64,000 nt of DNA from Arthrobacter oryzae (GTDB taxonomy: Bacteria > Actinomycetota > Actinomycetes > Actinomycetales > Micrococcaceae), in assembly GCF_030812315.1 (NCBI RefSeq), contig NZ_JAUSSM010000009.1:124001-188000 (forward strand). Direction: 5' to 3'. Positions 53,683-61,526 of the stretch are shown one piece after another. The first letter of the stretch is position 1. Each line of letters begins with the position of its first letter. The notes under the pieces were generated by a model, which had not been told where the DNA came from, did not search any database, and worked only from the letters and a program-made list of their open reading frames with translations. A program made the position numbers and the translations under genes.

Positions 53683-54027
53683 TTGAACGACAAGCTCAAG
53701 GTTCTAGTCCGGCTCGACCTCGATTGTGGTGAAGCAGAAGTAGCAGCACAGGGTCATGTGACGGCTCAAAGCCTCCAGGCACTGTATGTAGTTGTAAAGC
53801 GCGCCAACCACCTGAGAGAAGGACTCCACCTCGTTGTGGATGTAAGCCACGCACGTGTTGAACCAGCTGCAATGGAGCAGCTGCAGGCATGTTCGAAATC
53901 GCACCACCTCCCGGCGTCAATCGACCCGCTACAGTCCGAATGCAACATCAGCGTCCTGGCTCCCGCATCAATGGGCTCCGAGACGGCACGAGGAATGAGG
54001 AGCCGGGCCATGAGCCTCGCCGCCTAA
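53683..54027 (+). CDS. Small protein, possibly STAS-like
   Basis: A 114-residue protein. The first 75 residues (KVLVRLDLDCGEAEVAAQGH, then LQALYVVVKRANHL and LHLVVDVSHARVEPAAMEQL) alternate strands and helices as in STAS/anti-anti-sigma-type domains; the rest is low in pattern. The only start is a TTG at 53683 with GGGGAAG upstream. The G+C content is lower than that of most neighbours. It lies before the broken receiver-domain gene, on the opposite strand. Confidence 0.5.
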   Translation: MNDKLKVLVRLDLDCGEAEVAAQGHVTAQSLQALYVVVKRANHLREGLHLVVDVSHARVEPAAMEQLQACSKSHHLPASIDPLQSECNISVLAPASMGSETARGMRSRAMSLAA

Positions 54028-54159
54028 GCGGCGGACTTCCGGCCGCGCACACGACGACGGCACTTACGACGGCGGGCGTCCGCCAGAACTCCATCACCAC
54101 GAACCAGCTGTGTAGGCACCTAATCGCCTGCAGTTGGTCATGGAGTTGGCGAATCCCGG

Positions 54160-54524
54160 CTAACTCGCCGGCGCCAGGGTGTGGACCAGGTCCTGCAGGT
54201 CGCGCAGCCGGAACGGTTTGGTGAGGTAGGCGCTGGCGCCTGACTCCAGGGCCGTGAGTCGGTCCACAGGTTCGGCGCGGGCCGAGATCACCAGGATGGG
54301 CGCCCGGGAGACCCCACGGAGAGCGTGCAGTACGTCGTTGCCCAGGAGATCGTGCAGGGCCACGTCCACCGTTACCAGCTCCAGAGGTCCTTGTCCTCAG
54401 CTACGGCATTGACGCCGGTGGACTCGGTGGTCACCTCGAAGCCGGCCCGGGAGAGTGCAAGGGAAAGGAGGCTCCGGATGTCCGGATCCTCCTCAATCAC
54501 CACGCAATGCGCGTGCATTCCCAT
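54160..54524 (-). pseudogene. Stand-alone receiver (REC) domain, frameshifted
   Basis: From ATG 54524 the frame reads MGMHAHCVVIEEDPDIRSLL, with the acidic pocket EED, on to NAVAEDKD and then a stop. In another frame the domain continues as LELVTVDVALHDLLGND (phospho-acceptor Asp in VTVDV), then APILVISARA and the conserved Lys in LTKPF, ending at 54160. The two parts add up to about 121 residues, the length of one REC domain without an output domain. One base appears to be missing near 54384-54395. It could be a true pseudogene or an assembly error. Confidence 0.75.
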
Positions 54525-54595
54525 CAGCTCCCCAGCCCCCTCAGTAGGCCCTTAGCTTACGCCCGGTGTCGCCATGGCGTCCTAATGGTGAACGC

Positions 54596-55729
54596 TCAAT
54601 TACCGCCCTGAAACCCGTTGGTCGCCACGTAGTCCGCCAGGGTGCCGCTGGCGAGTGCGGCGGACACGGCGCCCACCGCGGCGGGGTTCTGGAAGACGAT
54701 CGACTGCCCGGTGGTGCTGAAGCCGAAACCGCCGTCGGGAAGCCGGAAGAAGATAGCGTCCTCCGGCCCTACCTCGCGCAGGCTGAAGCCGAGCCGCGCC
54801 ATGGTTTCCACGGTGAGGCCGGGGCTGACGGTCCAGTGCGGCCGCACGGCGTTGACCACGTTCAGGACGGTGGCCGGGTTGGTGAGGGTGCCGGCGCTCA
54901 TGAACTTGCTGATCACTGCTTTGAGGAACGTCTGCTGGTTGCGGATCCGCTGGAAGTCGCCGTCGACGAACGCATAGCGCTCGCGGACGAACTCCAGGGC
55001 CTGGCCGCCGGTGAGGTGGTTGATGCCGGCCGGGAAGCTGTGCCGGTTGTCGTGCGTGGAGGTGAAGGGCACGGTGACGTTCACGTCCACGCCGCCTAGG
55101 GCATCGGTGGCGGCCCACAGGCCCGGGAAGTCCACCATTAAGGTGTGGTCGATGTGGGTGCTGAACAGCGACTCCACGGTTTGGACCATCAGCGGGATGC
55201 CGCCGAGTTCCAGGCCAGCGTTGATCTTCGCTTCGCCGCGGCCGGGGATGTTCACCCACATGTCGCGCATGAGGGAGATTCCGTAGATCTTCTGCCGGTC
55301 GGCGGGAACATGGACCAGCATCAGCACGTCGGCGCGCTGATCGGCCGGTGTTCCGGCGGCGGCCTGGGCTTCCTCTGCCCGCGAGTCGCCGCGGCTGTCG
55401 CTTCCGATGATCAGGATGTTCATGGCTACAGGCGGCGGTTCAGGTGCCGGTGGCGGTGCGGGGGCAGGCGCCGGGGCCGGAGCCTCCGTTGGCGGCGGCG
55501 CGGTGGCGCCTTCCGCCGTCGCCACCGCGCTGGCGGTGGGGGCGGGCGCTCCGCCGCGTCCCACCTGCGAGAAGGCGTAGGCGGTGCTGCCCAGGGCGAT
55601 CACCAGGACCATGGCAAGGACCGCTTTGAGCCAGGTGGGCTGCCGGCGCAGCCAGGCGGGAAGCCATGCGGAAATTCCCCACGGCGGCTTGTTTTCAGCC
55701 GCCCTTTCCGGATCAGACTGGTTGTCCAT
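54596..55729 (-). CDS. LytR-CpsA-Psr (LCP) family cell-wall ligase
   Basis: A 377-residue membrane-anchored LCP protein: short cytoplasmic N-terminus, one membrane segment (about 33-55), an Ala/Pro/Thr-rich linker, then the LCP domain from about 100 (NILIIGSDSRG, ADVLMLVHVPADRQ, SLMRDMWVNIPGRGEAKINA, FVRERYAFVDGDFQRIRNQQ). Conserved Arg and Asp residues of the active site are present. LCP enzymes attach teichoic-type polymers, arabinogalactan or capsule to peptidoglycan. Its neighbours (LMW-PTP, BY-kinase) fit a surface-polysaccharide locus. The start is ATG 55729; the ribosome site is weak. Confidence 0.88.
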   Translation of the reverse strand: MDNQSDPERAAENKPPWGISAWLPAWLRRQPTWLKAVLAMVLVIALGSTAYAFSQVGRGGAPAPTASAVATAEGATAPPPTEAPAPAPAPAPPPAPEPPPVAMNILIIGSDSRGDSRAEEAQAAAGTPADQRADVLMLVHVPADRQKIYGISLMRDMWVNIPGRGEAKINAGLELGGIPLMVQTVESLFSTHIDHTLMVDFPGLWAATDALGGVDVNVTVPFTSTHDNRHSFPAGINHLTGGQALEFVRERYAFVDGDFQRIRNQQTFLKAVISKFMSAGTLTNPATVLNVVNAVRPHWTVSPGLTVETMARLGFSLREVGPEDAIFFRLPDGGFGFSTTGQSIVFQNPAAVGAVSAALASGTLADYVATNGFQGGN

Positions 55730-55781
55730 ATCCGGACGGTACCACCGCGGACACCGAAAAGAACGACGCCGAAGGTCCTGT

Positions 55782-56408
55782 TTATGTGGGCGTGTTGAGG
55801 CGGGCGTAGCGGAGGATGGTGAGGATGGCCGGGGCCAGTTCGTCTTCCATCTGGCGGTACACCTCGGGCTCACGTTTGTAGGGGTCGATCACTTCGTTGT
55901 CGGCGCTGTCCGCGGCCAGGGCGAGGTGCCGGACGGAGGCGAGGCGGGCGGACAGCCCGCGCCACAGCGTGCCGGCGTCGGACGCCTTTTCGCCGGACGC
56001 CTTTTCAGCGGAGGTTTCCCCGGCGGCGTCGCGTTCCTCGAGTGCCTCCAGCATCCGGGCGAACTCGCGGATGGTGAACGTGCGCTTGAGCAGGGAAGCG
56101 TCCAGCTGCAGCACCTCGCCGCGGTGCTTGGACGTCATGGTCAGCACGATGTCCGTGTCGCGGAGGATCTTGGGCGTCAGCTGCCGCGCGGCGAAACCCT
56201 TGTCCGTGCCGCCGTACATCCGGACGATGTCGGCGGAGAGCGGCTGGATGGGACTGCCCACCATGGCGCGGGTGCCGGCGCTGCGCACTTCGAAGCCGCC
56301 GGGCAGGACCTGGTCCAGGCCGGCCTGCAGCAGGCGTTCGGCCACGGGGGAGCGGCAGATGTTTCCCGTGCAGACTGTCAGGATCCGTACGGGCGTTGGC
56401 GATTCCAC
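55782..56408 (-). CDS. Low-molecular-weight protein-tyrosine phosphatase
   Basis: A 208-residue cytoplasmic phosphatase with the LMW-PTP loop VCTGNICRSP, nucleophile Cys13 and Arg19, and the general-acid Asp in DPYKREP near residue 175. It is longer than the usual ~150-160 residues because of an insertion at about 128-150 containing SAEKASGEKASD-type repeats. The start is probably GTG 56408, just before the first strand. Wzb-type phosphatases remove phosphate from BY-kinases such as the one at 59912; a pairing is likely but not shown. Confidence 0.82.
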   Translation of the reverse strand: MESPTPVRILTVCTGNICRSPVAERLLQAGLDQVLPGGFEVRSAGTRAMVGSPIQPLSADIVRMYGGTDKGFAARQLTPKILRDTDIVLTMTSKHRGEVLQLDASLLKRTFTIREFARMLEALEERDAAGETSAEKASGEKASDAGTLWRGLSARLASVRHLALAADSADNEVIDPYKREPEVYRQMEDELAPAILTILRYARLNTPT

Positions 56409-56655
56409 AGTGAGGGCTCTTTCCGGAGTTGCTGGCAGATCGGTGCGATCCCGGATATTCAACTTAACACGCACGGCACCTCCGGTCCGGGGGTGAATCG
56501 CCAGAGGTATCCGCAGATATTGACCGAGTCTTGCGGTTCGGCTGAGGGAGACTAGAGGTGCAGTGTGCACAGTGGAGTCAACCGGTGAAGATCCCCGGCC
56601 ACAGCAGCTGGGAGGTCCGTCAGGGATCTCCAACCGGATGTTATGGGGGACGAAG

Positions 56656-57240
56656 ATGTCAGAACTCGCATGTCGCGCCACGGATCCTGCCGAAGCCACC
56701 CGTAGCAGGGCGACGTGGGACGGCGCATGGTCCGTCCCGGTAGGTGTGGCAACGCAGGCTTCCGCCGCTCTGGTTTCAGGCATTCGGGCCATTCCTTCGA
56801 TCACGCATCCCAATGAGGCCGGCCACCTGCGGCCCGCCGTCAAGGTCCCCGTCACGCTCAGCCTGCGTGGACTCGGCGACCTCGCCGGGTCTGTGAGCGT
56901 TCAAATGACCCTGAGCCCGGTAGCGCCGGTGACGTCGGTTTCGCCGGTCGGTCGCCTTGCTCCGGTGACCGACGGTGTGGCGCTGTCCTTTTCATCCATA
57001 GGTGTGGGCACAGCATGCGCTTCGCCGAGGTTGAAACTGAGCGGTAGCACGTTCACGGCGGATCTCATGTATGCCGCTACCGCGGGCCTCGCGCAGGTGG
57101 ACTTCGCCATCGACGGTTACGGATACTGCGGCGGGAATAACGGTCACCGCGACTTCTCGGTGACCGCAGTGATCACTTTCCAGGAGCATGGGAAGCAGAC
57201 GCCGACAATTCTGGTTTCCAGCTCCCTCATTAGTCTTTAG
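56656..57240 (+). CDS. Unknown protein with degenerate Tat-like N-terminus
   Basis: A 194-residue protein. Its N-terminus (TRSRATWDGAWSVPVGVATQ) lines up with the Tat signal of the protein at 57754 (NRRAVVKGAAWSLPVIAAAI), but the twin arginine is split and the core is less hydrophobic. The remainder is beta-rich (VPVTLSLRGLGDLAGSVSVQ, PTILVSSSLISL) with two cysteines. The ATG at 56656 has GGGGGA upstream; both genes start with ATGTCAGAA. Function unknown. It may be a diverged or decaying paralogue. Confidence 0.65.
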   Translation: MSELACRATDPAEATRSRATWDGAWSVPVGVATQASAALVSGIRAIPSITHPNEAGHLRPAVKVPVTLSLRGLGDLAGSVSVQMTLSPVAPVTSVSPVGRLAPVTDGVALSFSSIGVGTACASPRLKLSGSTFTADLMYAATAGLAQVDFAIDGYGYCGGNNGHRDFSVTAVITFQEHGKQTPTILVSSSLISL

Positions 57241-57753
57241 GACCGCTGTCCGGGGACCCTTAGCGGCTTAACCTTGGAGAGGGCGGATCTCCTGAGTCCG
57301 CCATTCAGGGGCTGGCCTGCCGGATGTACTCCACGGCCGCAGCCTGTGGGCGAGCGGCCGGCGTGGCCGGACCAGCCGGACCAGTTCCTCCCGCCACCAC
57401 GCCCGTCGAGCCTGAACTGCCCTGCCGGACCTCATGCAGCTGGGCGCGTCGACGCTCACCGACTGGCTGTCATGCTGCTGGCTGTGATGATTCTGGCGGT
57501 TGGCTACGCGGTGCTGCGCGTCCGCCGTACCCGGCTCGAAGCGGCCTCCGACGCACCCGATCAATCCCGCCTCCGCGGATCGATTTGACAACTGCAAAAG
57601 CGTCCGTGAGAGATCTTGAGGAGATCTTGACTGATAGTTGCAGAAATTCCGAAGGTCCGTTGGAGACAGTATTCCCAAGTCGGTGCAGAGGCCGTTCAGG
57701 CGAAGGGCGTGCCATATGGGCAGGTCTCGGTGACAAGAAATCTGGGGACGTAC
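57241..57753. other. Stretch without a convincing gene between two related secreted-protein genes
   Basis: One frame ending at 57588 encodes a short membrane segment followed by a basic tail (LAVMLLAVMILAVGYAVLRV, then RRTR), but it has no ribosome site and a Pro/Arg-rich, non-coding-like upstream part. It may be a remnant of a surface-protein C-terminus or a small membrane protein. The last 160 bases are less G+C-rich, contain the direct repeat AGATCTTGAGGAGATCTTGA, and lead to the Tat-protein gene. Confidence 0.4.
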
Positions 57754-58281
57754 ATGTCAGAAATCGTGGATCAAAATGTCAAGAAGGCGGGCCTCAACCG
57801 CCGAGCGGTAGTAAAGGGTGCGGCGTGGTCCCTGCCGGTCATCGCGGCCGCTATTGCAGCTCCGGCGGCGTCGGCTTCGGGCCCGACGGTGACCTTCATA
57901 GGCGCTGGTTCAGCCGTGACCTACAGCGGAGGGAATCGCAGTGGCACCGCCCCCACGGGCTTCCGGATCTCGGGCCTCATCGGTGCCGTCAGCGGAACCA
58001 TAATCATCACCCCAGTCGGCACTGTGCACGCAAGGATCGGAATTCAGCCTGCCAGCATGTTTTCTACGAGCGCCTTCGACGGCAATACCTCTACTACGAC
58101 ATATTCCGCCGGCACGGGCACCGGCCAGGCCATCGACATTTCGGTGGGCTTCTTCAACTTGGAGGACAGCGCTCCCAACAAGCCGAAGCCCACCGACGAA
58201 TACACCTACTTGATGACCGTGCTCTTGAATGGCTCTCCGGCAGTTCGCGCCGAGACAAACCTCACCATCAGATTCAAATGA
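57754..58281 (+). CDS. Tat-exported protein of unknown function
   Basis: A 175-residue protein with a twin-arginine signal (NRRAVVKGAAWSLPVIAAAI, probable cleavage after ASA near residue 42). The mature ~135 residues are rich in Gly, Thr, Ser and Ile (VTFIGAGSAVTYSGGN, FRISGLIGAVSGTIIITPVG), look beta-sheet forming and lack cysteine. GGGGACG lies before the ATG. Its TGA overlaps the ATG of the PqqD gene, so it is the first gene of the PqqD/HprK-like/BY-kinase operon and may be its cargo or a structural subunit. Confidence 0.72.
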   Translation: MSEIVDQNVKKAGLNRRAVVKGAAWSLPVIAAAIAAPAASASGPTVTFIGAGSAVTYSGGNRSGTAPTGFRISGLIGAVSGTIIITPVGTVHARIGIQPASMFSTSAFDGNTSTTTYSAGTGTGQAIDISVGFFNLEDSAPNKPKPTDEYTYLMTVLLNGSPAVRAETNLTIRFK

Positions 58282-58559
58282 TCTGGCGCCACGGCACCCT
58301 CGTTGCAGAAGTCCGGACTGAACCAGCCGGCAGGGTTGCGCTGCTTCACCTGGATGCAACCCAGCCGGTGGTCCTGGACGGCACTGCCGCGGCCATTTGG
58401 GAACTGATCGACGGCCGCCGCGACCACGCCGAAGTCATCGCCGAGCTGGAGGCTGCCTTCGAGGACGCGGCCGGACAGTTGGCCCATCAGGTTGAGGCCT
58501 TCCTGGCAAGCCTTGAAGCACAGCGGCTGATCGAAGCTGCTCACAAAACTTCGCACTAG
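58278..58559 (+). CDS. PqqD family protein
   Basis: A 93-residue PqqD-like winged-helix protein: VALLHLDATQPVVLDGTAAA, IWELIDGRRDHAEVIAELEA, then a long helix (LAHQVEAFLASLEAQRLI). PqqD proteins bind leader peptides of ribosomally made, modified peptides, or act as partners of HprK-like kinases in other loci. It overlaps the Tat-protein gene stop by four bases and is 22 bases before the HprK-like gene. Confidence 0.85.
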   Translation: MIWRHGTLVAEVRTEPAGRVALLHLDATQPVVLDGTAAAIWELIDGRRDHAEVIAELEAAFEDAAGQLAHQVEAFLASLEAQRLIEAAHKTSH

Positions 58560-58581
58560 CAGCGTTAGATCCGGGGGAATC

Positions 58582-59817
58582 ATGAGCGGCGGGAATATAC
58601 AGATGGCGTGGGATTCGCGGCACTTCGAGGAACTCCTCGGCGCGGGCAACCTGCTCTGCCTGGACGTCTTGGGCACGCAGTTCGCCGTTCGTTGGGGACG
58701 GTCGGTTACGGAGGAGCAGCAGCACAGCATGCGCAAGGCCTGGGCGAGATGTGCCAGCGGCGGGGCTCCCTCGCTTCCTCCGCTGCCCAAGGAACCCCCG
58801 GAATCACTGCCGTTCTCTGCTTCTGTCTCCTATTTATCGATGACCTACGGCGGCGGGACATTCGCCCTGCAGGCAGCCTCCTTTGAGGAGCTGGCTGAGA
58901 ACCTCACGTCCCGGCTCACGGTTGCCGCCATCCTGGAGAACGCCGGCGAGCTGATGATGCTCCACGCCTGCGGAGTGGCATCGCTCGAGACCGGGGCCGT
59001 CGTGGCGCTCGTGGCCAAGTCCGGAACGGGCAAAACCACCGCAGCATCGGTGTTGGCCGGGAAGTACGGGTATATCTCGGACGAAACCATTGCCATCGGC
59101 CCGGACGCATCGGTGGTTCCCTACCCCAAGCCGTTGTCCGTGAAGCAGGAACCCGGGACGCCCAAACGACAGGTGGGTCCGGACGAACTGGGGCTCCAAC
59201 CGGCGCCGGCCAAGCCGTACATCCAGTCCATCGTGTTGTTGGACCGGGTAGACGCGGACCAGGGGGCGGAACTGGGTCCTGACGGTCAGTATCGTCCAGC
59301 CGCTCCGGTCCTGCGCCAGCTGCCCTTGGCCGATGCGTTGTTGGCTTTGGTTCCGGATTCGTCCTCGCAGGCCGAAATCGACGAGCCGCTCCAATCGCTG
59401 TGCCGGTTGATTGACAGCGTTGGGGGCGTTTGGCAGGTGACCTATTCGGAGGCCGCGGACCTGCCTCAGGCCTTGGAACCGCTTTTCCGGAAGCGGCGTC
59501 GATCGAAGCCGGAGTGGGCAGCCGCCGGAATCGAAGCCGAGCCTGGATCAATCCCCGGCGGATGGATCCGGCGGGCAGCAGCAAAGGATGCGGTGAGTGT
59601 CGGCGATGACCTGCTGGTGATGCTGGATACGGAGATCGTGCGGCTAAGCGGCATCGGACCGGCCATCTGGGAGGCCACAGCAAGCGCAGTACCGCTGGAG
59701 CACCTGGCCAACGAAATGGGGAGCGTGCACGGACGGCCGGAAGGTTACCGGGCAGCAGTCGCCGCAGCAGTGGGACAGCTCATCGCTAAATCGGTTTTGG
59801 AACAGGGCGGCGAATAG
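58582..59817 (+). CDS. HPr kinase-related ATP-binding protein with C-terminal PqqD-like domain
   Basis: A 411-residue protein. Walker A is SGTGKTT at 147-153, in an HPr-kinase-like core with ISDETIAIGPD (about 165-175) and KPLSVKQEP. The C-terminal ~75 residues (about 330-405, SVGDDLLVMLDTEIVRLSGI, GPAIWEATASAVPLEHLANE) look like a PqqD-type winged helix. It resembles HprK-related kinases found beside PqqD and nucleotidyltransferase genes rather than the HPr kinase of Firmicutes; no PTS HPr gene is near. The phosphate acceptor is not known. Confidence 0.8.
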   Translation: MSGGNIQMAWDSRHFEELLGAGNLLCLDVLGTQFAVRWGRSVTEEQQHSMRKAWARCASGGAPSLPPLPKEPPESLPFSASVSYLSMTYGGGTFALQAASFEELAENLTSRLTVAAILENAGELMMLHACGVASLETGAVVALVAKSGTGKTTAASVLAGKYGYISDETIAIGPDASVVPYPKPLSVKQEPGTPKRQVGPDELGLQPAPAKPYIQSIVLLDRVDADQGAELGPDGQYRPAAPVLRQLPLADALLALVPDSSSQAEIDEPLQSLCRLIDSVGGVWQVTYSEAADLPQALEPLFRKRRRSKPEWAAAGIEAEPGSIPGGWIRRAAAKDAVSVGDDLLVMLDTEIVRLSGIGPAIWEATASAVPLEHLANEMGSVHGRPEGYRAAVAAAVGQLIAKSVLEQGGE

Positions 59818-59911
59818 CCGCCAACCGGGTGGGGGACCACTCGACGCAGGAACCGGGCAACGACGACCGGACTGATGAACACCTGACTTCAAATGAGTGG
59901 AAGGAACCACC

Positions 59912-61522
59912 ATGAGCGTTAACACTGCCGCCAGCGGGGAAACTCCGGCCGGCCTGGACCTCTCAGACTATTTGCGCGTCGTCAGGGTGTACTGGAAGGC
60001 GATCGTCGCCTTCACGCTCATGGCCACGTTGACTGCGTTCGGCTGGACGGTTCTTCAGCCCAAGATCTACTCCTCTGATTCAAGCGGCATTGTGGTCACC
60101 CCGGGATCGGACAACGTGAGCCTTTCACTTGCCGGTGACAGCCTGGCCAAGGCTAAGGTCAAGAATTACGAGTCCGTGGCGAAATCGCGGCTCGTGGCAG
60201 ACAGGGTCATCGCCTCCCTGGAATTGAAAACCACAGCAGACGCCCTGCTCGGTACCATCAGCGTGAAAGTTCCGCTGGATACCGCAGAGATCCGGGTGAC
60301 AGCCCAGTCGCCGGACCCGGCCACAGCCCAGCGAGTGGCCGACGCGTGGGTCAACGGCCTCGCGGCCCAGGTGGAGGCGATCGAGACAGCGCCTCCCGCC
60401 GAGACGCCTGCTGCGTCCGGTTCGGAAGCAACGGTCGACGTCGGAACGCCAGCAGCAGCTACGGCCTCAGCAGTGCGGGTCCTCCCTTTGGGCAAGGCAG
60501 TCCTTCCCACCAGCCCGGTTTCCCCCAACGTCAAGCTCACCCTGGCCCTTGGCGCACTCATCGGACTTGCCCTTGGTGTGACCTATGCACTGATTCGCCG
60601 GCACCTGGACCGGCGCATCCGCAACGCCGCGGAAATCGAGCGGCTCTTCGACGTTCCCGTGATCGGCACCCTTCCCGTGGACCATCGCCTGGACGGCAAA
60701 AGCACCATCCTGGACGCAGGCGCTGCTACGCAGCTACACGACGCCGGCGGCGCGATGGCCGAGGCCCTCCGCGAACTTCGTACCAACCTCAGCTTCCTGG
60801 ACGTTGACCAGCCGCCACGGATCATCGTGGTCACCAGCTCCATGCAGGCGGAAGGCAAGTCCACCGTCACGGCCAACCTGGCGGTAACCATGGCGGCCGC
60901 CGGCGAGAATGTGGTGGTGGTCGACGGCGACCTCCGCCGCCCCACGCTGGTGGATGTTTTCAACCTGGTTCCGGGAGCCGGCGTCACCGACGTTCTGACC
61001 GGCGCTGCTGAACTACAGGACGTCCTACAGCCCTGGGGTGCCCTCCCCAACCTTTCCGTGCTCGGGTCGGGCCGCATTCCCCCGAATCCCAGCGAGCTCC
61101 TCGGGTCCCGGGCCATGAAGAACATGCTCCAGGCTCTTGCCCAGAACGCAATCGTCCTAATCGACGCCCCGCCGTTGCTTCCGGTCACGGATGCCGCCGT
61201 TCTGTCCCGCGCCGCGGACGGTGCCATCGTGGTGATCCGGACCGGCAAAACCACCCAGGAGCAGCTCGGGCAGTCCCTTGGAAACCTGGATAAGGTGAAG
61301 GGCCGCGTCCTGGGCGCCGTCCTCAATTATGTGCCAAGCCGCGGAACGGACGCCTACTCCTACTACGGGACCTACACGTCCGCGTCCGAACCAGCACTGC
61401 CTGAATCCGAGGCTGTGCCTGAAACCGCCCTCCCGGGCGCCACTCTGCGCGGAGCCCAGTGGGCCAACGAAGACGCTGGCGGTTTGGAACCCGTGCCGGC
61501 TGGCCGCCGGGTTAAGGGTTAG
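59912..61522 (+). CDS. Wzz/Wzc-like chain-length regulator with C-terminal tyrosine kinase (BY-kinase)
   Basis: A 536-residue membrane protein. The Wzz domain starts near residue 18 (LSDYLRVVRVYWKAIVAFTL) with membrane segments at about 30-50 and 212-232. The cytoplasmic kinase has Walker A (AEGKST, 313-318), Walker A' Asp338/Asp340 (VVVVDGDLRRP) and Walker B Asp418 (VLIDAPP). A Tyr cluster near 483-490 (DAYSYYGTYT) fits the autophosphorylation site. It controls polymer length and export of surface polysaccharide. ATG 59912 has GGAAGGA upstream. The gene next to an HprK-like protein is an unusual neighbour. Confidence 0.88.
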   Translation: MSVNTAASGETPAGLDLSDYLRVVRVYWKAIVAFTLMATLTAFGWTVLQPKIYSSDSSGIVVTPGSDNVSLSLAGDSLAKAKVKNYESVAKSRLVADRVIASLELKTTADALLGTISVKVPLDTAEIRVTAQSPDPATAQRVADAWVNGLAAQVEAIETAPPAETPAASGSEATVDVGTPAAATASAVRVLPLGKAVLPTSPVSPNVKLTLALGALIGLALGVTYALIRRHLDRRIRNAAEIERLFDVPVIGTLPVDHRLDGKSTILDAGAATQLHDAGGAMAEALRELRTNLSFLDVDQPPRIIVVTSSMQAEGKSTVTANLAVTMAAAGENVVVVDGDLRRPTLVDVFNLVPGAGVTDVLTGAAELQDVLQPWGALPNLSVLGSGRIPPNPSELLGSRAMKNMLQALAQNAIVLIDAPPLLPVTDAAVLSRAADGAIVVIRTGKTTQEQLGQSLGNLDKVKGRVLGAVLNYVPSRGTDAYSYYGTYTSASEPALPESEAVPETALPGATLRGAQWANEDAGGLEPVPAGRRVKG

Positions 61523-61526
61523 GCCC

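Noticed and set aside
53683..54027. Treating the TTG-started small protein as non-coding
   Set aside because: Kept as a gene at lower confidence: the strand/helix alternation and GGGGAAG site look real, though no clear family was identified.
57324..58277. Extension of the PqqD frame upstream through the Tat-protein gene
   Set aside because: The translation over this part is Arg/His/Pro-rich, without a domain; the PqqD ATG at 58278 overlaps the preceding stop in the usual way.
58582..59817. Classical HPr kinase/phosphorylase of sugar regulation
   Set aside because: Length and the C-terminal PqqD-like domain differ, and no HPr or PTS genes are near; HprK-related protein is the better description.
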